From the NCBI GenBank assembly GCA_003021335.1, contig PXQL01000096.1, positions 1 to 14,440 of the forward strand: DNA of 14,440 nt. The letters run 5' to 3'. The notes below the pieces were generated by a model that ran no database searches, was not told the DNA's origin, and saw nothing but the letters and a program-made list of their open reading frames with translations. Positions 1 to 8,638 of this stretch are shown one piece after another; within the stretch, counting starts at the first letter, position 1; every line of letters starts with the position of its first letter. The position numbers were made by a program, and so were the translations under genes. The DNA is from Halobacteriales archaeon QH_10_67_13 (GTDB lineage: Archaea; Halobacteriota; Halobacteria; Halobacteriales; Haloarculaceae).

Positions 1-124
1 GAAAGCAGAGACCACCTTCGAGTGGACCCTCCCGGGCGGGGAGACGGTCCGGACGGCCGGCGAGCGCCTGCTCGCGCGGCCGGCCCGACGAACGGAACGA
101 ACAGGTGATTCACCATGGCGATAG
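1..124 (+). CDS. rnp1: RNase P protein component 1 (Rpp29), C-terminal fragment
   Basis: The reading frame enters at base 2 and runs to a TAG at 122-124, giving about 40 residues. They include TTFEWTLPGGETV and the basic tail RPARRTERTGD. This matches the end of archaeal Rpp29, an Sm-like barrel protein that binds RNase P RNA and supports tRNA 5' maturation. The identification rests on this tail plus position: rnp1 normally lies directly upstream of rps17 in haloarchaeal ribosomal operons. The stop lies inside rps17, whose ATG begins at 115 in another frame, a 10-nt overlap suggesting translational coupling. The start and most of the protein lie outside the window. Confidence 0.8.
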   Translation, partial: KAETTFEWTLPGGETVRTAGERLLARPARRTERTGDSPWR

Positions 125-459
125 GACTCGACGTCGCACGGCCACCCGAGCCGGACGACCCGGAGGAGTACGACTACGAGACGTGCCCGTTCCACGGCGA
201 GCTGTCCGTCCGCGGACAGGTCATCGAGGGCGAGGTCGTCTCCGCAGCGATGGACAAGACGGTCGTCGTCGAACGCGAGTACGACGTTCCAGTGCCCAAG
301 TACGATCGGTACATGAAACGCCGGTCGCGGGTCCCGGCCCACGTGCCGGGCGTGCTGGCGCCGATCGAGGTCGGCGACGCGGTGAAAATCGCCGAGACGC
401 GGCCGCTGTCGAAGACCAAGTCCCACGTTGTCGTCGAGGTCAACGGCGGTGAGCGGTGA
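115..459 (+). CDS. rps17: 30S ribosomal protein S17 (uS17)
   Basis: This 114-residue primary 16S rRNA-binding protein helps initiate small-subunit assembly. Residues 1-30 form the acidic N-terminal extension seen in archaeal S17. The OB-fold core follows, with [20 protein letters not shown] (34-53), the basic segment [16 protein letters not shown] (62-77) and a C-terminal strand SHVVVEVN. Length matches haloarchaeal homologues. The start ATG at 115 lies within the end of rnp1. The TGA at 457-459 overlaps the ATG of rpl14 by one base (TGATG). A GTG at 456, one codon before the rpl14 ATG, is an unlikely start for the next gene. Confidence 0.96.
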   Translation: MAIGLDVARPPEPDDPEEYDYETCPFHGELSVRGQVIEGEVVSAAMDKTVVVEREYDVPVPKYDRYMKRRSRVPAHVPGVLAPIEVGDAVKIAETRPLSKTKSHVVVEVNGGER

Positions 460-857
460 TGGAGGCGATCAAGGCCGACGTCACCCAGGGCTTGGAGAAG
501 GGCTCGCTGATGACGTGTGCGGACAACACCGGCGCCCGCGAGCTCAAGCTCGTCAGCGTCGCCGGCTACACGGGGCGGAAAAACCGCCACCCCAAGGCCG
601 GCATCGGCGACAAGGTGACCGTCTCGGTCACCAAGGGTACCCCAGAGATGCGTCGGCAGGTGCTCGAGGCGGTGATCGTCCGCCAGCGCAAGCCGATCCG
701 ACGCCCCGACGGGACGCGGCTCCGATTCGAGGACAACGCCGCCGTGATCGTCGACGACAACGAGGATCCACGCGGCACCGAGCTCAGGGGTCCGATCGCC
801 CGCGAGGTCGCCGAGCGGTTCGGCGCGATCGCATCCGCAGCAACGATGATAGTATGA
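459..857 (+). CDS. rpl14: 50S ribosomal protein L14 (uL14)
   Basis: This 132-residue large-subunit protein sits at the subunit interface, where it contacts 16S rRNA in bridge B8. The family signature [11 protein letters not shown] begins at residue 20. It is followed by [15 protein letters not shown], the basic [26 protein letters not shown] and the C-terminal [12 protein letters not shown] chose the ATG at 459, because the protein then begins [10 protein letters not shown] as in haloarchaeal L14; the GTG at 456 would add one residue. The last four bases overlap the start of rpl24 (ATGA at 854-857). Confidence 0.97.
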   Translation: MEAIKADVTQGLEKGSLMTCADNTGARELKLVSVAGYTGRKNRHPKAGIGDKVTVSVTKGTPEMRRQVLEAVIVRQRKPIRRPDGTRLRFEDNAAVIVDDNEDPRGTELRGPIAREVAERFGAIASAATMIV

Positions 858-1213
858 CACGACAACCACGCAAACAGCGGAAACGCACGGAAGAGGCGCC
901 GCTGCACGAGCGACACAAGCAGGTCCGGGGGACGCTGTCCTCGGACCTGCGCGAGGAGTACGGACAGCGCTCGGTCCGGGTCAACCAGGGCGACACCGTC
1001 GAGGTGTCCCGCGGGGATTTCGCCGGCCAGGAAGCGGAGGTCGTCGACATCGACCTGCGCGCGGCCGCGGTCCACGTCGAGGGGATCACTCAGGAGACCG
1101 CCGACGGCGAGGAAGTGCCCCGCCCGGTCGACGCGAGCAATCTCAAAGTAACCGAGCTCGAGCTATCGGACGACAGGCGCCGCGAGCGCCTCGAGGAGGG
1201 CAGCGATGAGTAA
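854..1213 (+). CDS. rpl24: 50S ribosomal protein L24 (uL24)
   Basis: This 119-residue early-assembly protein binds 23S rRNA near the 5' end. The N-terminus is basic ([20 protein letters not shown]), followed by a KOW-type barrel, [22 protein letters not shown], at about residues 43-64. The C-terminal tail is acidic ([18 protein letters not shown]), as usual in halophiles. The start is fixed by the 4-nt ATGA overlap with rpl14. The frame is open further upstream, but that part is a shadow of rpl14. The last 8 nt overlap the start of rps4e. Confidence 0.95.
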   Translation: MTRQPRKQRKRTEEAPLHERHKQVRGTLSSDLREEYGQRSVRVNQGDTVEVSRGDFAGQEAEVVDIDLRAAAVHVEGITQETADGEEVPRPVDASNLKVTELELSDDRRRERLEEGSDE

Positions 1214-1907
1214 TCATCAAAAGCGGCTGTCGGTGCCGAAAAGCTGGCCCGTCGAGCGCAAGACAGAGACGTTCACGGTCAAGGCTGGCGCCGGCCCGCA
1301 CGGCGAGGACGGCGTTCCCCTGCTGATCATCCTCCGGGATGTCCTCGGGGTCGTCGACAACCGGAAGGAAGCCCGGTACGCGCTCGCACAGGACGGCGTC
1401 GTCATCAACGGCGAGTCAGCGAGCGACGAGGAGCGGCCGATCGGGATGTTCGACATCCTGGCGCTGCCCGACCGCGAGGAGTACTACCGGGTGTTCCCCG
1501 ACGAGGGCGGCCGCCTCTCGCTGACGCCCATCGACGAGGACGCCGCGGGCAGCAAGCTCGGGAAAGTGATCAACAAACACCACGTCCCGGGCGGAGAGAT
1601 CCAGCTAACGTTGCACGACGGACAGACGCTGCTTGCCGGTCCGGAGTACGCCACCGGCGACTCGATCGTCGTCACCAACGACGACGAGGAGATCGTCGCC
1701 CACTTCGAGTACGAGGAGGGCGCACTGGTTACGGCCGTCACCGGGACCCACGCCGGCCAGATCGGCCGGATCGCGGAGATCCAGGTGACCGCCGGCAGCG
1801 CCGCCAACAACGTCGTCGTCGAGCAGGAAGACGACGACGGGTTCGAGACGATCGAGGAGTACATCGTCGTGATCGACGAGAACTTCACCGGAGGTGATCA
1901 AGAGTGA
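1206..1907 (+). CDS. rps4e: 30S ribosomal protein S4e (eS4)
   Basis: This 233-residue small-subunit protein is found in archaea and eukaryotes but not in bacteria. Residues 1-40 carry the RS4 N-terminal signature ([20 protein letters not shown]). An S4-type RNA-binding region follows ([20 protein letters not shown]), then the central domain and a KOW-like segment near residues 175-195 ([17 protein letters not shown]). Length matches haloarchaeal S4e. A GAGGAGG Shine-Dalgarno at 1193-1199 precedes the ATG, which lies inside the end of rpl24. The gene ends by overlapping the GTG of rpl5 (GTGA at 1904-1907). Confidence 0.96.
   Translation: MSNHQKRLSVPKSWPVERKTETFTVKAGAGPHGEDGVPLLIILRDVLGVVDNRKEARYALAQDGVVINGESASDEERPIGMFDILALPDREEYYRVFPDEGGRLSLTPIDEDAAGSKLGKVINKHHVPGGEIQLTLHDGQTLLAGPEYATGDSIVVTNDDEEIVAHFEYEEGALVTAVTGTHAGQIGRIAEIQVTAGSAANNVVVEQEDDDGFETIEEYIVVIDENFTGGDQE
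1890..1900 (+). promoter_or_regulatory. Strong Shine-Dalgarno site for rpl5
   Basis: GGAGGTGATCA lies 3 nt before the GTG start of rpl5 at 1904. It is an extended complement to the archaeal 16S rRNA 3' end. It supports the non-ATG start and lies inside the end of rps4e. Confidence 0.75.
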
Positions 1908-2446
1908 GCTCAGAGACCGACGGCGACGCGGCCAACGGCGAGTTCCACGAGATGCGCGAACCCCGCGTCGAGAAGGTCGTCGTCCACGCGGGCGTCGGCC
2001 AGGGTGGGCGCGAACTCGGCCGCGTCGAGGAGATCATCACCGAGATCACCGGACAAGAGCCGGTGCGCACGACCGCAAACGCCACCGAGCCGGACTTCGA
2101 CATCCGGGAGAGCGACCCGATCGGCGCGAAGGTGACGCTGCGCGGCGATCAAGCCGAGCAGTTCCTCGAGACAGCCCTCGGGATCGTCGAGCTCGCGGCA
2201 AGCCAGTTCGACGAGACGGGCAACTTCAGCTTCGGGATCGAGGAACACACCGACTTCCCGAGCCAGGAGTACGACCCGACGGTCGGGATCTACGGGCTCG
2301 ACGTGACGGTCAACCTCGTTCGACCGGGCTACCGGGTCGCAAAGCGCGACCAGGCTAGCCAGCCGATTCCCGCGAATCACCGACTCGACGTGGCCGACGC
2401 GGTCGCGTACGTCGAGCAGCAGTACGACGTGGAGGTCACAGCATGA
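1904..2446 (+). CDS. rpl5: 50S ribosomal protein L5 (uL5)
   Basis: This 180-residue protein binds 5S rRNA and forms the central protuberance with L18. Recognisable blocks are [18 protein letters not shown] (about residues 18-35), the [27 protein letters not shown] region and [19 protein letters not shown], the family's conserved central motif. The C-terminus [20 protein letters not shown] is typical of haloarchaea. The start is GTG, backed by a strong Shine-Dalgarno at 1890-1900 and the GTGA overlap with rps4e. The TGA at 2444-2446 overlaps the ATG of rps14. Confidence 0.96.
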   Translation: MSSETDGDAANGEFHEMREPRVEKVVVHAGVGQGGRELGRVEEIITEITGQEPVRTTANATEPDFDIRESDPIGAKVTLRGDQAEQFLETALGIVELAASQFDETGNFSFGIEEHTDFPSQEYDPTVGIYGLDVTVNLVRPGYRVAKRDQASQPIPANHRLDVADAVAYVEQQYDVEVTA

Positions 2447-2616
2447 GCGAACGCGACGGCGAGACCGGCGAACAGGTTGCAAAACGAACCGGACAGCTCG
2501 AGGAGTGTCAACGCTGCGGACGCAAGCAGGGCCTGGTCGGGAAGTACGACATCTGGCTCTGCCGACAGTGCTTCCGCGAGGTGTCCAGGAGCATGGGCTT
2601 CAAGAAATACTCATGA
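2443..2616 (+). CDS. rps14: 30S ribosomal protein S14 (uS14), zinc-ribbon type
   Basis: This 57-residue gene begins at the ATG overlapping the end of rpl5, with GGAGGT at 2431-2436 as ribosome binding site. It encodes a zinc-binding S14 of the head of the small subunit, near the decoding region. Four cysteines form the zinc site: C22-x2-C25 ([18 protein letters not shown]) and C40-x2-C43 (LCRQCFREV). The C-terminus is MGFKKYS, the usual archaeal end. The 19 residues before the first cysteine pair are the short archaeal N-terminal extension. The TGA at 2614-2616 overlaps the ATG of rps8 by 3 nt. Confidence 0.95.
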   Translation: MSERDGETGEQVAKRTGQLEECQRCGRKQGLVGKYDIWLCRQCFREVSRSMGFKKYS

Positions 2617-3005
2617 CCGGAACGGATCCACTGGCCAACGCGCTCTCGGCGATCGATAACGCCGGAGACGTCGGTCATCTGACCGAGCGGGTACGGCCCG
2701 CCTCGAACGAGATCGGCAGCGTGCTCAGAGTCCTGTACGACCGGGGCTACATCGACGGGTTCCAGCGCGTCGAAGAGGGCACCGCCGAGGAGTTCGAGGT
2801 CGAACTGAAAGGAGCGATCAACGACTGTGGTCCGGTCAAACCCCGGTACGCCGCGGGCGCGGACGGGTTCGAGAAGTGGGAAAAACGGTACCTCCCGGCT
2901 CGAGACTACGGCACGCTCGTGGTGACGACCTCGGATGGCATCATGACCCACTACGAGGCCCGCGACCGGGGGATCGGCGGTCAAGTGATCGCGTACGTCT
3001 ACTAA
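2613..3005 (+). CDS. rps8: 30S ribosomal protein S8 (uS8)
   Basis: This 130-residue primary 16S-binding protein contacts helix 21. It starts [17 protein letters not shown], the conserved N-terminal helix. [22 protein letters not shown] follows at about residues 29-50, then the archaeal insert with [20 protein letters not shown]. The conserved C-terminal RNA-binding region ends with [20 protein letters not shown]. The ATG at 2613 gives the standard archaeal length; the open frame further upstream is the antiparallel or shifted shadow of rps14. Two bases separate it from rpl6. Confidence 0.96.
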   Translation: MTGTDPLANALSAIDNAGDVGHLTERVRPASNEIGSVLRVLYDRGYIDGFQRVEEGTAEEFEVELKGAINDCGPVKPRYAAGADGFEKWEKRYLPARDYGTLVVTTSDGIMTHYEARDRGIGGQVIAYVY

Positions 3006-3007
3006 CG

Positions 3008-3544
3008 ATGTCACGAGAAACAGTTCAGATACCGGAAGACGTCGACGCTCGGACCGACCACCTCGACCTGGTCGTCGAGGGGCCCAACGGGTCGGTGACC
3101 CGGCGGCTGTGGTACCCCGACGTCTCGGTCGCAGTCGAGGACGGCGCGGTCGTCATCGAGAGCGACGCGGAAGACGCACAGACGCTGTCGACGATGGGAA
3201 CCTTCCACAGCCACGTCGAGAACGCCTTTTATGGCGTGACCGAGGGCTGGGAGTACGAGATGGAGGTGTTTTACTCACACTTCCCGATGGACGTGTCCGT
3301 CGAAGACGGCGCGGTCGTCATCGAGAACTTCCTCGGCGAGCGCGCCCCCAGGCGCACCGAGATCCACGGCGACACCGAGGTCGAGGTTGACGGCGAGACG
3401 GTCGTCTTGCGCGGCCCTGACATCGAGGATGTCGGGCAGACAGCCGCAGACATCGAGCAGCTGACCCAGGTCACCGACAAGGACGTCCGGGTCTTCCAGG
3501 ACGGCGTGTACGTGACCGAGACGCCACAGGGAGGTGACGCCTGA
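3008..3544 (+). CDS. rpl6: 50S ribosomal protein L6 (uL6)
   Basis: This 178-residue large-subunit protein lies near the factor-binding site. It contains two tandem copies of the L6 fold. The first holds [25 protein letters not shown] and the second begins around [21 protein letters not shown]. The linking region has the conserved [23 protein letters not shown]. The C-terminal [17 protein letters not shown] is the family signature that contacts 23S rRNA. Acidic residues dominate the surface segments, as expected for a halophile. The start ATG at 3008 follows the rps8 stop by 2 nt. The TGA at 3542-3544 shares one base with the rpl32e ATG. Confidence 0.95.
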   Translation: MSRETVQIPEDVDARTDHLDLVVEGPNGSVTRRLWYPDVSVAVEDGAVVIESDAEDAQTLSTMGTFHSHVENAFYGVTEGWEYEMEVFYSHFPMDVSVEDGAVVIENFLGERAPRRTEIHGDTEVEVDGETVVLRGPDIEDVGQTAADIEQLTQVTDKDVRVFQDGVYVTETPQGGDA

Positions 3545-4590
3545 TGAGCGACGACGATCACGAACAGGACCAACAGACAGACGAGACCGAGGAGCACCGA
3601 GAGACGGACAGCCTGACCGAGATCGGCGGCGTCGACGAGGAGACCGCCGAACAACTCCGCGCGGCCGGGTACGAGAGCCCGGGGCATCTGAGCGCGGCCA
3701 ACCAGGAGCAGCTCGCCGCCGTCGACGGGGGGAGCACCGCGCTGGCCGCCCGGATCAAGGCCGAAACCGATGCCCTCGAGGTCGACGAGGAGATCGAAAG
3801 CGAGGTCGACGAGTTCGGCACGGACTCAGAAGAGTCGGAAGAAGACGCAGACGGGAGCGCGGGATCGGCCGAGGCAGACGAGACGGGCAAGACAGACGAT
3901 ACCCCCGAGATCACGGAGCTCACCGACATCAGCGGCGTCGGCGAGGCAAAAGCCGAAGGGCTCCGCGAGGCCGGCTACGCGACCGTCGACCAGGTCCGGG
4001 GCGCCGATCAGGACGAACTCGCTGACGTCGACGGCGTCGGGATGGCACTGGCCGCCCGGATCAAGGCCGACGTCGGCGACGTTGAGATCACAGAGGAAGT
4101 CGAAGCCGAAGTCGAAGAGGAGGAAGAACCCGAAGAGGAAGAAGACCTCGAGACGGAGCTCCGGCCCCGCGGGCTGGTCGAGAAGACCCCGGACCTGGAC
4201 GAGGAGACAGAGCGGCTGCTCGCACAGCGCCGGGCCGTCGAGAACCCCTCCTTCGAGCGCCAGGACCATCATAAGAAAAAGCGTATTCCGAGCTCCTGGC
4301 GTCGGCTCCGCGGCGACCGCTCGAAGCGCCGCCGCGGGGTCAAGGGCAAGGGCGCGGACGTCGACCCCGGCTACCCCTCGCCCGAGGCCGTGCGAGGACT
4401 GCACCCCTCCGGATTCGAGGAGGTGCGGGTCCACCGCCCGGCGGATCTCGACGGCGTCGATGGCGACCGGCAGGCAGTCCGGATCGCCGCCTCGGTGGGC
4501 GCGCGAAAGCGCGAACGCATCGAGGAGCAAGCCGAGGACGCCGGCATCCGGGTTCTCAACCCCACCTACGAGGAGGTGGTGGTCGAATGA
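3544..4590 (+). CDS. rpl32e: 50S ribosomal protein L32e (eL32) with duplicated helix-hairpin-helix extension
   Basis: This is a 348-residue large-subunit protein. The conserved L32e core is about residues 202-348, with [39 protein letters not shown] and [18 protein letters not shown]. The N-terminal extension normal in haloarchaea holds one helix-hairpin-helix unit, and from memory their total length is about 240 residues. Here there are two units: residues 24-88 ([15 protein letters not shown]... ALAARIKAE) and 126-190 ([15 protein letters not shown]... ALAARIKAD). They are separated by an acidic low-complexity linker (89-125). A second acidic run (190-200) leads into the core. A Shine-Dalgarno GGGAGGTGA at 3529-3537 precedes the ATG, and the gene overlaps rpl19e by 4 nt. 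Confidence 0.95.
   Translation: MSDDDHEQDQQTDETEEHRETDSLTEIGGVDEETAEQLRAAGYESPGHLSAANQEQLAAVDGGSTALAARIKAETDALEVDEEIESEVDEFGTDSEESEEDADGSAGSAEADETGKTDDTPEITELTDISGVGEAKAEGLREAGYATVDQVRGADQDELADVDGVGMALAARIKADVGDVEITEEVEAEVEEEEEPEEEEDLETELRPRGLVEKTPDLDEETERLLAQRRAVENPSFERQDHHKKKRIPSSWRRLRGDRSKRRRGVKGKGADVDPGYPSPEAVRGLHPSGFEEVRVHRPADLDGVDGDRQAVRIAASVGARKRERIEEQAEDAGIRVLNPTYEEVVVE
3613..4113 (+). repeat. Tandem in-frame duplication inside rpl32e
   Basis: Two diverged copies, 3613-3807 and 3919-4113, are offset by 306 nt (102 codons). They encode matching helix-hairpin-helix units. Both contain an identical 23-nt stretch encoding LAARIKA plus flanking bases, at 3742-3764 and 4048-4070. The second copy looks closer to the single unit of other haloarchaea ([26 protein letters not shown]), so the first may be the extra one. 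That order is inference. Confidence 0.85.
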
Positions 4591-5036
4591 CCGACCTGAG
4601 CGCACAGAAGCGGCTGGCCGCGGACGTGCTCGGCGTCGGCGAGAACCGGATCTGGCTCGACCCCGAGCAACAGGGCGACATTGCCGAGGCGATCACCCGC
4701 GAAGACATCCGGGAGCTGGTCGAGGAAGGCGTCGTCCGGGCCGAAGAGCCGGGCGGCAACTCCCGGAGCCGGGCCCGCGAGCGCGAAGCAAAACGCGCCT
4801 ACGGCCACCAGAAAGGCGCCGGCAGTCGAAAGGGCGAGGCCGAGGCCCGTAAGAGTGACACCGACGACTGGGCGTCAACGATCCGAGCACAGCGACGGCG
4901 ACTGCGCGAGCTCCGCGACGAGGGGCGGCTCAGTCGCTCGCAGTACCGCGACGTCTACGACAAAGCCGGCGGCGGCGAGTTCGACAGCGTCGCGGACCTC
5001 GAACGGTACATCGACGAAACTTACGGTGATACATAA
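4587..5036 (+). CDS. rpl19e: 50S ribosomal protein L19e (eL19)
   Basis: This 149-residue archaeal/eukaryotic large-subunit protein is mostly helical and rich in Arg/Lys in the centre. The N-terminus [24 protein letters not shown] is diagnostic. Next comes the helix [16 protein letters not shown], then a basic stretch ([25 protein letters not shown]) that penetrates rRNA. The C-terminal [20 protein letters not shown] follows. AGGAGGTG at 4571-4578 is the ribosome binding site. The start overlaps the rpl32e stop (ATGA), and the TAA at 5034-5036 shares one base with the rpl18 ATG. Confidence 0.96.
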   Translation: MTDLSAQKRLAADVLGVGENRIWLDPEQQGDIAEAITREDIRELVEEGVVRAEEPGGNSRSRAREREAKRAYGHQKGAGSRKGEAEARKSDTDDWASTIRAQRRRLRELRDEGRLSRSQYRDVYDKAGGGEFDSVADLERYIDETYGDT

Positions 5037-5590
5037 TGGCAACCGGACCACGATACACAGTTCCGATGCGGCGACGCCGCGAGGCCCGAACCGATTATCA
5101 TCAGCGGTTGCGCCTGTTGAAATCCGGCAAACCACGCCTGGTTGCTCGCAAGGGCAACAACAGCGTCAGGGCGCAGCTGGTCGTTACTGGGCCGCTCGGC
5201 GACGAGACCGTCGCGAGCGCACACTCGACAGATCTCCGCGAACACGGCTGGGAGGCCCCGACCGGGAACCTCCCGGCGGCGTACCTGACCGGTCTGCTCG
5301 CCGGACAGCGCGCGATCGAGGGCGGGTTCGAAGAGGCGGTGCTCGACATCGGGCTGAACTCCCCGACCCCGGGGAGCAAGGTGTTTGCAGTACAGGAAGG
5401 TGCAATCGACGCGGGTCTCGAGATCCCGCACAACGACGAGGTCCTCGCGGACTGGTCGCGGACGCGCGGCGAGCACATCGCCGACTACGCCGAGCAGGAG
5501 GACGGGCTCTACGCCGGCGCGTTCGACGCGACGGAGCTGCCCGCGCACTTCGACGAGATCCGCGAGCGGCTGCTTGGAGGTGACCAATGA
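5036..5590 (+). CDS. rpl18: 50S ribosomal protein L18 (uL18)
   Basis: This 184-residue 5S rRNA-binding protein works with L5 in the central protuberance. It opens [20 protein letters not shown], a basic N-terminal arm, followed by [18 protein letters not shown], the conserved archaeal/eukaryotic motif. Further blocks are [20 protein letters not shown] and [19 protein letters not shown] (about residues 119-137). Length agrees with haloarchaeal L18. The final 4 nt overlap the rps5 start (ATGA). Confidence 0.96.
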   Translation: MATGPRYTVPMRRRREARTDYHQRLRLLKSGKPRLVARKGNNSVRAQLVVTGPLGDETVASAHSTDLREHGWEAPTGNLPAAYLTGLLAGQRAIEGGFEEAVLDIGLNSPTPGSKVFAVQEGAIDAGLEIPHNDEVLADWSRTRGEHIADYAEQEDGLYAGAFDATELPAHFDEIRERLLGGDQ

Positions 5591-6222
5591 GCGCAGAGGA
5601 GGGCTGGGTCCCACAGACCCGGCTCGGCAAGCAGGTCGCCAACGGTGACATCGAGACCATGGAAGAGGCGCTGGCCACCGGGCTCCCGCTCAAGGAGCCC
5701 GAGCTGGTCGACCAGCTCGTCCCCGGGCTCGAAGACGAGGTGCTCGATATCAACATGGTCCAGCGGATGACCGACTCGGGACGCCGGGTGAAGTTCCGGT
5801 GTGTAGTCGTGGTCGGCAACCGCGACGGACTGATCGGGTACGCGGAGGGCCGCGACGACCAGGTCGGCGGCGCGATCGAGAAGGCAATCGACATCGCGAA
5901 GCTGAACCTGATCACGGTACCGCTCGGGAGCGGCTCCTGGGAGGACCGCCCCGGGGGCACCCACTCGCTGATCCGGGACGCCGAGGGCAAGGCCGGCAGC
6001 GTCGTCGTCCATGTGATGCCCGCCCCGAAGGGCCTCGGCCTGGCGGCCGGGGAGACCCCACAGAACGTACTCGAACTCGCCGGCGTCGAGGACGCCTGGA
6101 CCGAGAGTCACGGCAACACCCGAACAACGGTCAACCTCGCGAAGGCGACGTTCAACGCCCTGGAAAACGCCGCCGAGGCGCGGGTCCCCCAGCGAGTCCG
6201 GGAACGAGAGGTCGAACGATGA
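5587..6222 (+). CDS. rps5: 30S ribosomal protein S5 (uS5)
   Basis: This 211-residue small-subunit protein is involved in decoding fidelity and the mRNA entry channel. The archaeal N-terminal region ([20 protein letters not shown]) precedes the double-stranded RNA-binding-like S5 domain, with [20 protein letters not shown] at about residues 68-87. The C-terminal domain shows [17 protein letters not shown] and [18 protein letters not shown], both conserved. A good Shine-Dalgarno, GGAGGTGA, lies at about 5576-5583. The TGA overlaps the rpl30 ATG by 4 nt. Confidence 0.96.
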   Translation: MSAEEGWVPQTRLGKQVANGDIETMEEALATGLPLKEPELVDQLVPGLEDEVLDINMVQRMTDSGRRVKFRCVVVVGNRDGLIGYAEGRDDQVGGAIEKAIDIAKLNLITVPLGSGSWEDRPGGTHSLIRDAEGKAGSVVVHVMPAPKGLGLAAGETPQNVLELAGVEDAWTESHGNTRTTVNLAKATFNALENAAEARVPQRVREREVER

Positions 6223-6680
6223 GAGCGCTCGTCCAGTTGCGCGGTGAGGTCAACATCAACCAGGACGTGCTCGACACCCTCGAGATGCTCAACCTCGGGC
6301 GGGTCAACCACGCCACCTTTATTCCTGAAGAGCCCACGTACAAGGGAATGGTGACGAAAGTAAACGACTACGTCGCGCACGGCCGACCCAGCGAGGCGAC
6401 CGTCGCGATGCTACTCAAGCGCCGCGGCGAGACCGCAGACGGCGAGACCGTCACCGACGCACTGGTCGCCGAGGCGACCGACTACGCCGACGTCGACGAG
6501 CTGGCGGCGGCGCTCGTCGCCGAGGAGACGACCCTGCAGGACGCGGGCCTGTCGCCGACGCTGCGCCTGCATCCGCCCCGTGGCGGCCACGACGGGATCA
6601 AACAGCCCGCCACGACCGGCGGGCAGCTTGGTGTCCACGAACCCGAGGCGATCGACGACCTCCTGGGGGCGATGCGATAA
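6219..6680 (+). CDS. rpl30: 50S ribosomal protein L30 (uL30)
   Basis: This 153-residue protein is the long archaeal/eukaryotic L30/L7 form. It starts [20 protein letters not shown], followed by [25 protein letters not shown], the family core. The C-terminal half carries the archaeal extension with [20 protein letters not shown]. The start is the ATG in the ATGA overlap with rps5; the longer open frame upstream is a shadow of rps5. It ends with a TAA that shares one base with the rpl15 ATG. Confidence 0.95.
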   Translation: MRALVQLRGEVNINQDVLDTLEMLNLGRVNHATFIPEEPTYKGMVTKVNDYVAHGRPSEATVAMLLKRRGETADGETVTDALVAEATDYADVDELAAALVAEETTLQDAGLSPTLRLHPPRGGHDGIKQPATTGGQLGVHEPEAIDDLLGAMR

Positions 6681-7150
6681 TGACAGACAAGAGCAAACGA
6701 CAGCGCGGATCGCGCACCCACGGCGGCGGCTCGCAGAAAAACCGGCGCGGTGCCGGCCACCGCGGCGGCCGCGGTGCCGCGGGCAGAGACAAACACGAAC
6801 ACCACAACCACCCGCCGCTCGGAAAACACGGGTTCGACCGGCCGGAAGCCGTAACGGACGACGTCGCGACCGTCGAGCTGCGCAAGCTCGACGAAGACGC
6901 GCCGCTACTGGTCGCTGACGGGCTCGCCGAGGAGACCGAGGCGGGGTATCGGATCGACGCCCGCGAACTGATCGACGAGCCCGTCGACCGGATCAAGGTC
7001 CTCGGTGGGGGCCAGGTGCGACGTGAACTCACCGTCGTCGCCGACGCCTTCTCCGAGAGCGCCCGCGAGCGACTCGCCGCGGCCGGCGGCGAGGCCGTCG
7101 CGGCCGAGACGGACTCGGAGCCGGAGACAGAACCAACTACGGACGCGTAA
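6680..7150 (+). CDS. rpl15: 50S ribosomal protein L15 (uL15)
   Basis: This is a 156-residue large-subunit assembly protein. Residues 1-50 form the Gly/Arg/His-rich arm (RGSRTHGGGSQKNRRGAGH, then HEHHNHPPLGKHGF) that threads through 23S rRNA. The globular domain includes IDARELIDEPVDRIKVLGGG and VVADAFSESARERLAAAGG, the conserved C-terminal signature. The tail (ETDSEPETEPTTDA) is acidic. It is the last ribosomal protein gene before secY and, unlike the others, is separated from its downstream neighbour by 30 nt. Confidence 0.95.
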   Translation: MTDKSKRQRGSRTHGGGSQKNRRGAGHRGGRGAAGRDKHEHHNHPPLGKHGFDRPEAVTDDVATVELRKLDEDAPLLVADGLAEETEAGYRIDARELIDEPVDRIKVLGGGQVRRELTVVADAFSESARERLAAAGGEAVAAETDSEPETEPTTDA

Positions 7151-7180
7151 CACAACACAACAGAACAGAATACAACACCA
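7151..7180 (+). repeat. A/C-rich pentamer spacer between rpl15 and secY
   Basis: The 30-nt gap reads as six near-identical pentamers: CACAA CACAA CAGAA CAGAA TACAA CACCA. It is nearly free of G and T, has no Shine-Dalgarno, and should be unstructured in mRNA. It directly abuts the secY ATG. Confidence 0.7.
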
Positions 7181-8537
7181 ATGAGCTGGAAAGACACCGC
7201 GGAACCGGTACTCACGCGGATGCCGTCGGTCAGGCGGCCCCAGGGACACGTGCCCTTTCGGCGGAAGCTGGGCTGGACGGCCGGCATCCTCGTGTTGTAC
7301 TTTTTCCTGACGAACGTCACCCTCTATGGACTCGGCACCGAGTCGGACGTGTTCGGCCAGTTCCGCTCGATCCTGGCCGGCGCCTCGGGCTCGCTGATGC
7401 AGGTCGGCATCGGGCCGATCGTCACCGCAAGCATCGTCTTGCAGCTGCTCGGCGGGGCGGACCTGCTCGGACTCGACACCCAGAACAACCCCCGTGATCA
7501 GGTGCTCTACCAGGGCCTGCAGAAGTTACTCGTGGTGATCGTGACCGCGATGACCGCCTTCCCGATGGTGTTTGCGGGCTTTCTCAATCCCGACACGACA
7601 CTCGGGATTGCGCCGGGGCTACTCGAGTGGATCCTGTTCGCGCAGGTGTTCGTCGGGGGGATCCTCATCCTGTACATGGACGAGGTGGTCAGCAAGTGGG
7701 GCGTCGGGAGCGGTGTCGGACTGTTCATCATCGCCGGCGTGAGCCAGCGGCTGGTCGGCGGGCTGGTCGCGACCCCGACCTTCGGCGGCGACTGGGGCAT
7801 CTTCCCACAGTGGGGCCGAATGCTGCTCGGGGCCGGCGAACAGACCCTCAATCTTGAGCTGCTGTTGATCGGCGAGGGCCAGCGCCCGCGTAAAAGGCGC
7901 CCGCGGACGGTTCCCGGTGAAGCTCATCTACGCCAGCGTCCTGCCGATGATCCTCGTGCGGGCGCTCCAGATGAATATCCAGTTCATGGGCCGAATCTTG
8001 AACCGCCAGCTCGGCGACGCGATGCCGGCGATCCTGGGCCAGTACGCCGAGGGCCAGCCCACCGGCGGGCTGTTCTACTACCTGGCGCCGATCCAGAGCC
8101 CCCAGGACTGGATGTTTTTCATCAACGAGGGCGGGGCGAACACGCCCCTTGAGATCATGACCCGCGTGTCGATCGACCTGACGATCATGGTCGTCGGCGG
8201 GGCGATCTTCGCGATCTTCTGGGTCAAGACCACGAACATGGGCCCAGCCGCGACCGCCCAGCAGATCCACGGCTCGGGTATGCAGATCCCCGGATTCCGG
8301 CAGAACGTAAGGAGCATCGAGCGGGTGCTCGACCAGTACATCCCGCAGGTGACCGTCATCGGCGGCGCCCTGGTCGGCCTGCTCGCCGTCGCGGCGAACA
8401 TGCTCGGCACGATCGGCGGAGTCACCGGGACCGGGCTGCTGCTGACGGTCTCGATTACCTACAAGCTCTACGAGGAGATCGCAGAAGAACAGCTCATGGA
8501 GATGCACCCGATGATGCGGCAAATGTTCGGCAGCTGA
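7181..8537 (+). pseudogene. secY: Preprotein translocase SecY, frame broken by an internal deletion (or sequence error)
   Basis: SecY is the pore subunit of the Sec translocon. The first frame (7181 to about 7882, 234 residues) shows the haloarchaeal N-terminus MSWKDTAEPVLTRMP, TM1 (about 33-51), the plug/TM2 region with MQVGIGPIVTASIVLQLLGG (73-92) and TM3-TM5 ending GVGSGVGLFIIAGVSQRLVGG. At GEGQ the frame changes. The second frame resumes with ARVKGARGRFPVKLIYASV (from 7884) and continues through TM7-TM10 to the normal end EEQLMEMHPMMRQMFGS. The expected TM6 and the following RVEIPLSH loop, about 28 residues, are missing. The net loss must be 2 modulo 3, for example 83 or 86 nt. Left alone, frame one reads on to a stop at 8152 with an Arg-rich aberrant tail. 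Confidence 0.88.
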
Positions 8538-8563
8538 TACCGAACATCTGAACGATGTTCGGC
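8523..8563 (+). repeat. Three-armed inverted/direct repeat at the end of secY
   Basis: ATGTTCGG (8523-8530, inside secY), CCGAACATC (8540-8548) and GATGTTCGG (8554-8562) can pair in two mutually exclusive ways. Arms 2 and 3 form a perfect 9-bp stem with a 5-nt loop just after the TGA. Arms 1 and 2 form an 8-bp stem enclosing the stop. ATGTTCGGC occurs as a direct repeat at 8523 and 8555. It could be a 3'-end or processing structure. There is no strong U tract immediately after it. Confidence 0.7.
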
Positions 8564-8638
8564 TGACATCTACCGTCTCTTGTATCTAATTCTCGGATTC
8601 AAATCTGTTATTCAGTGTATTCTGACAACAGGATCCCC

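Noticed and set aside
3826-4605. Long - strand open frame opposite rpl32e
   Set aside because: It is a mirror of the acidic repeats of rpl32e, with no recognisable domain.
7181-8152. Programmed frameshift in secY
   Set aside because: The break removes about 28 conserved residues, not just one base, so a ribosomal shift could not restore the protein.
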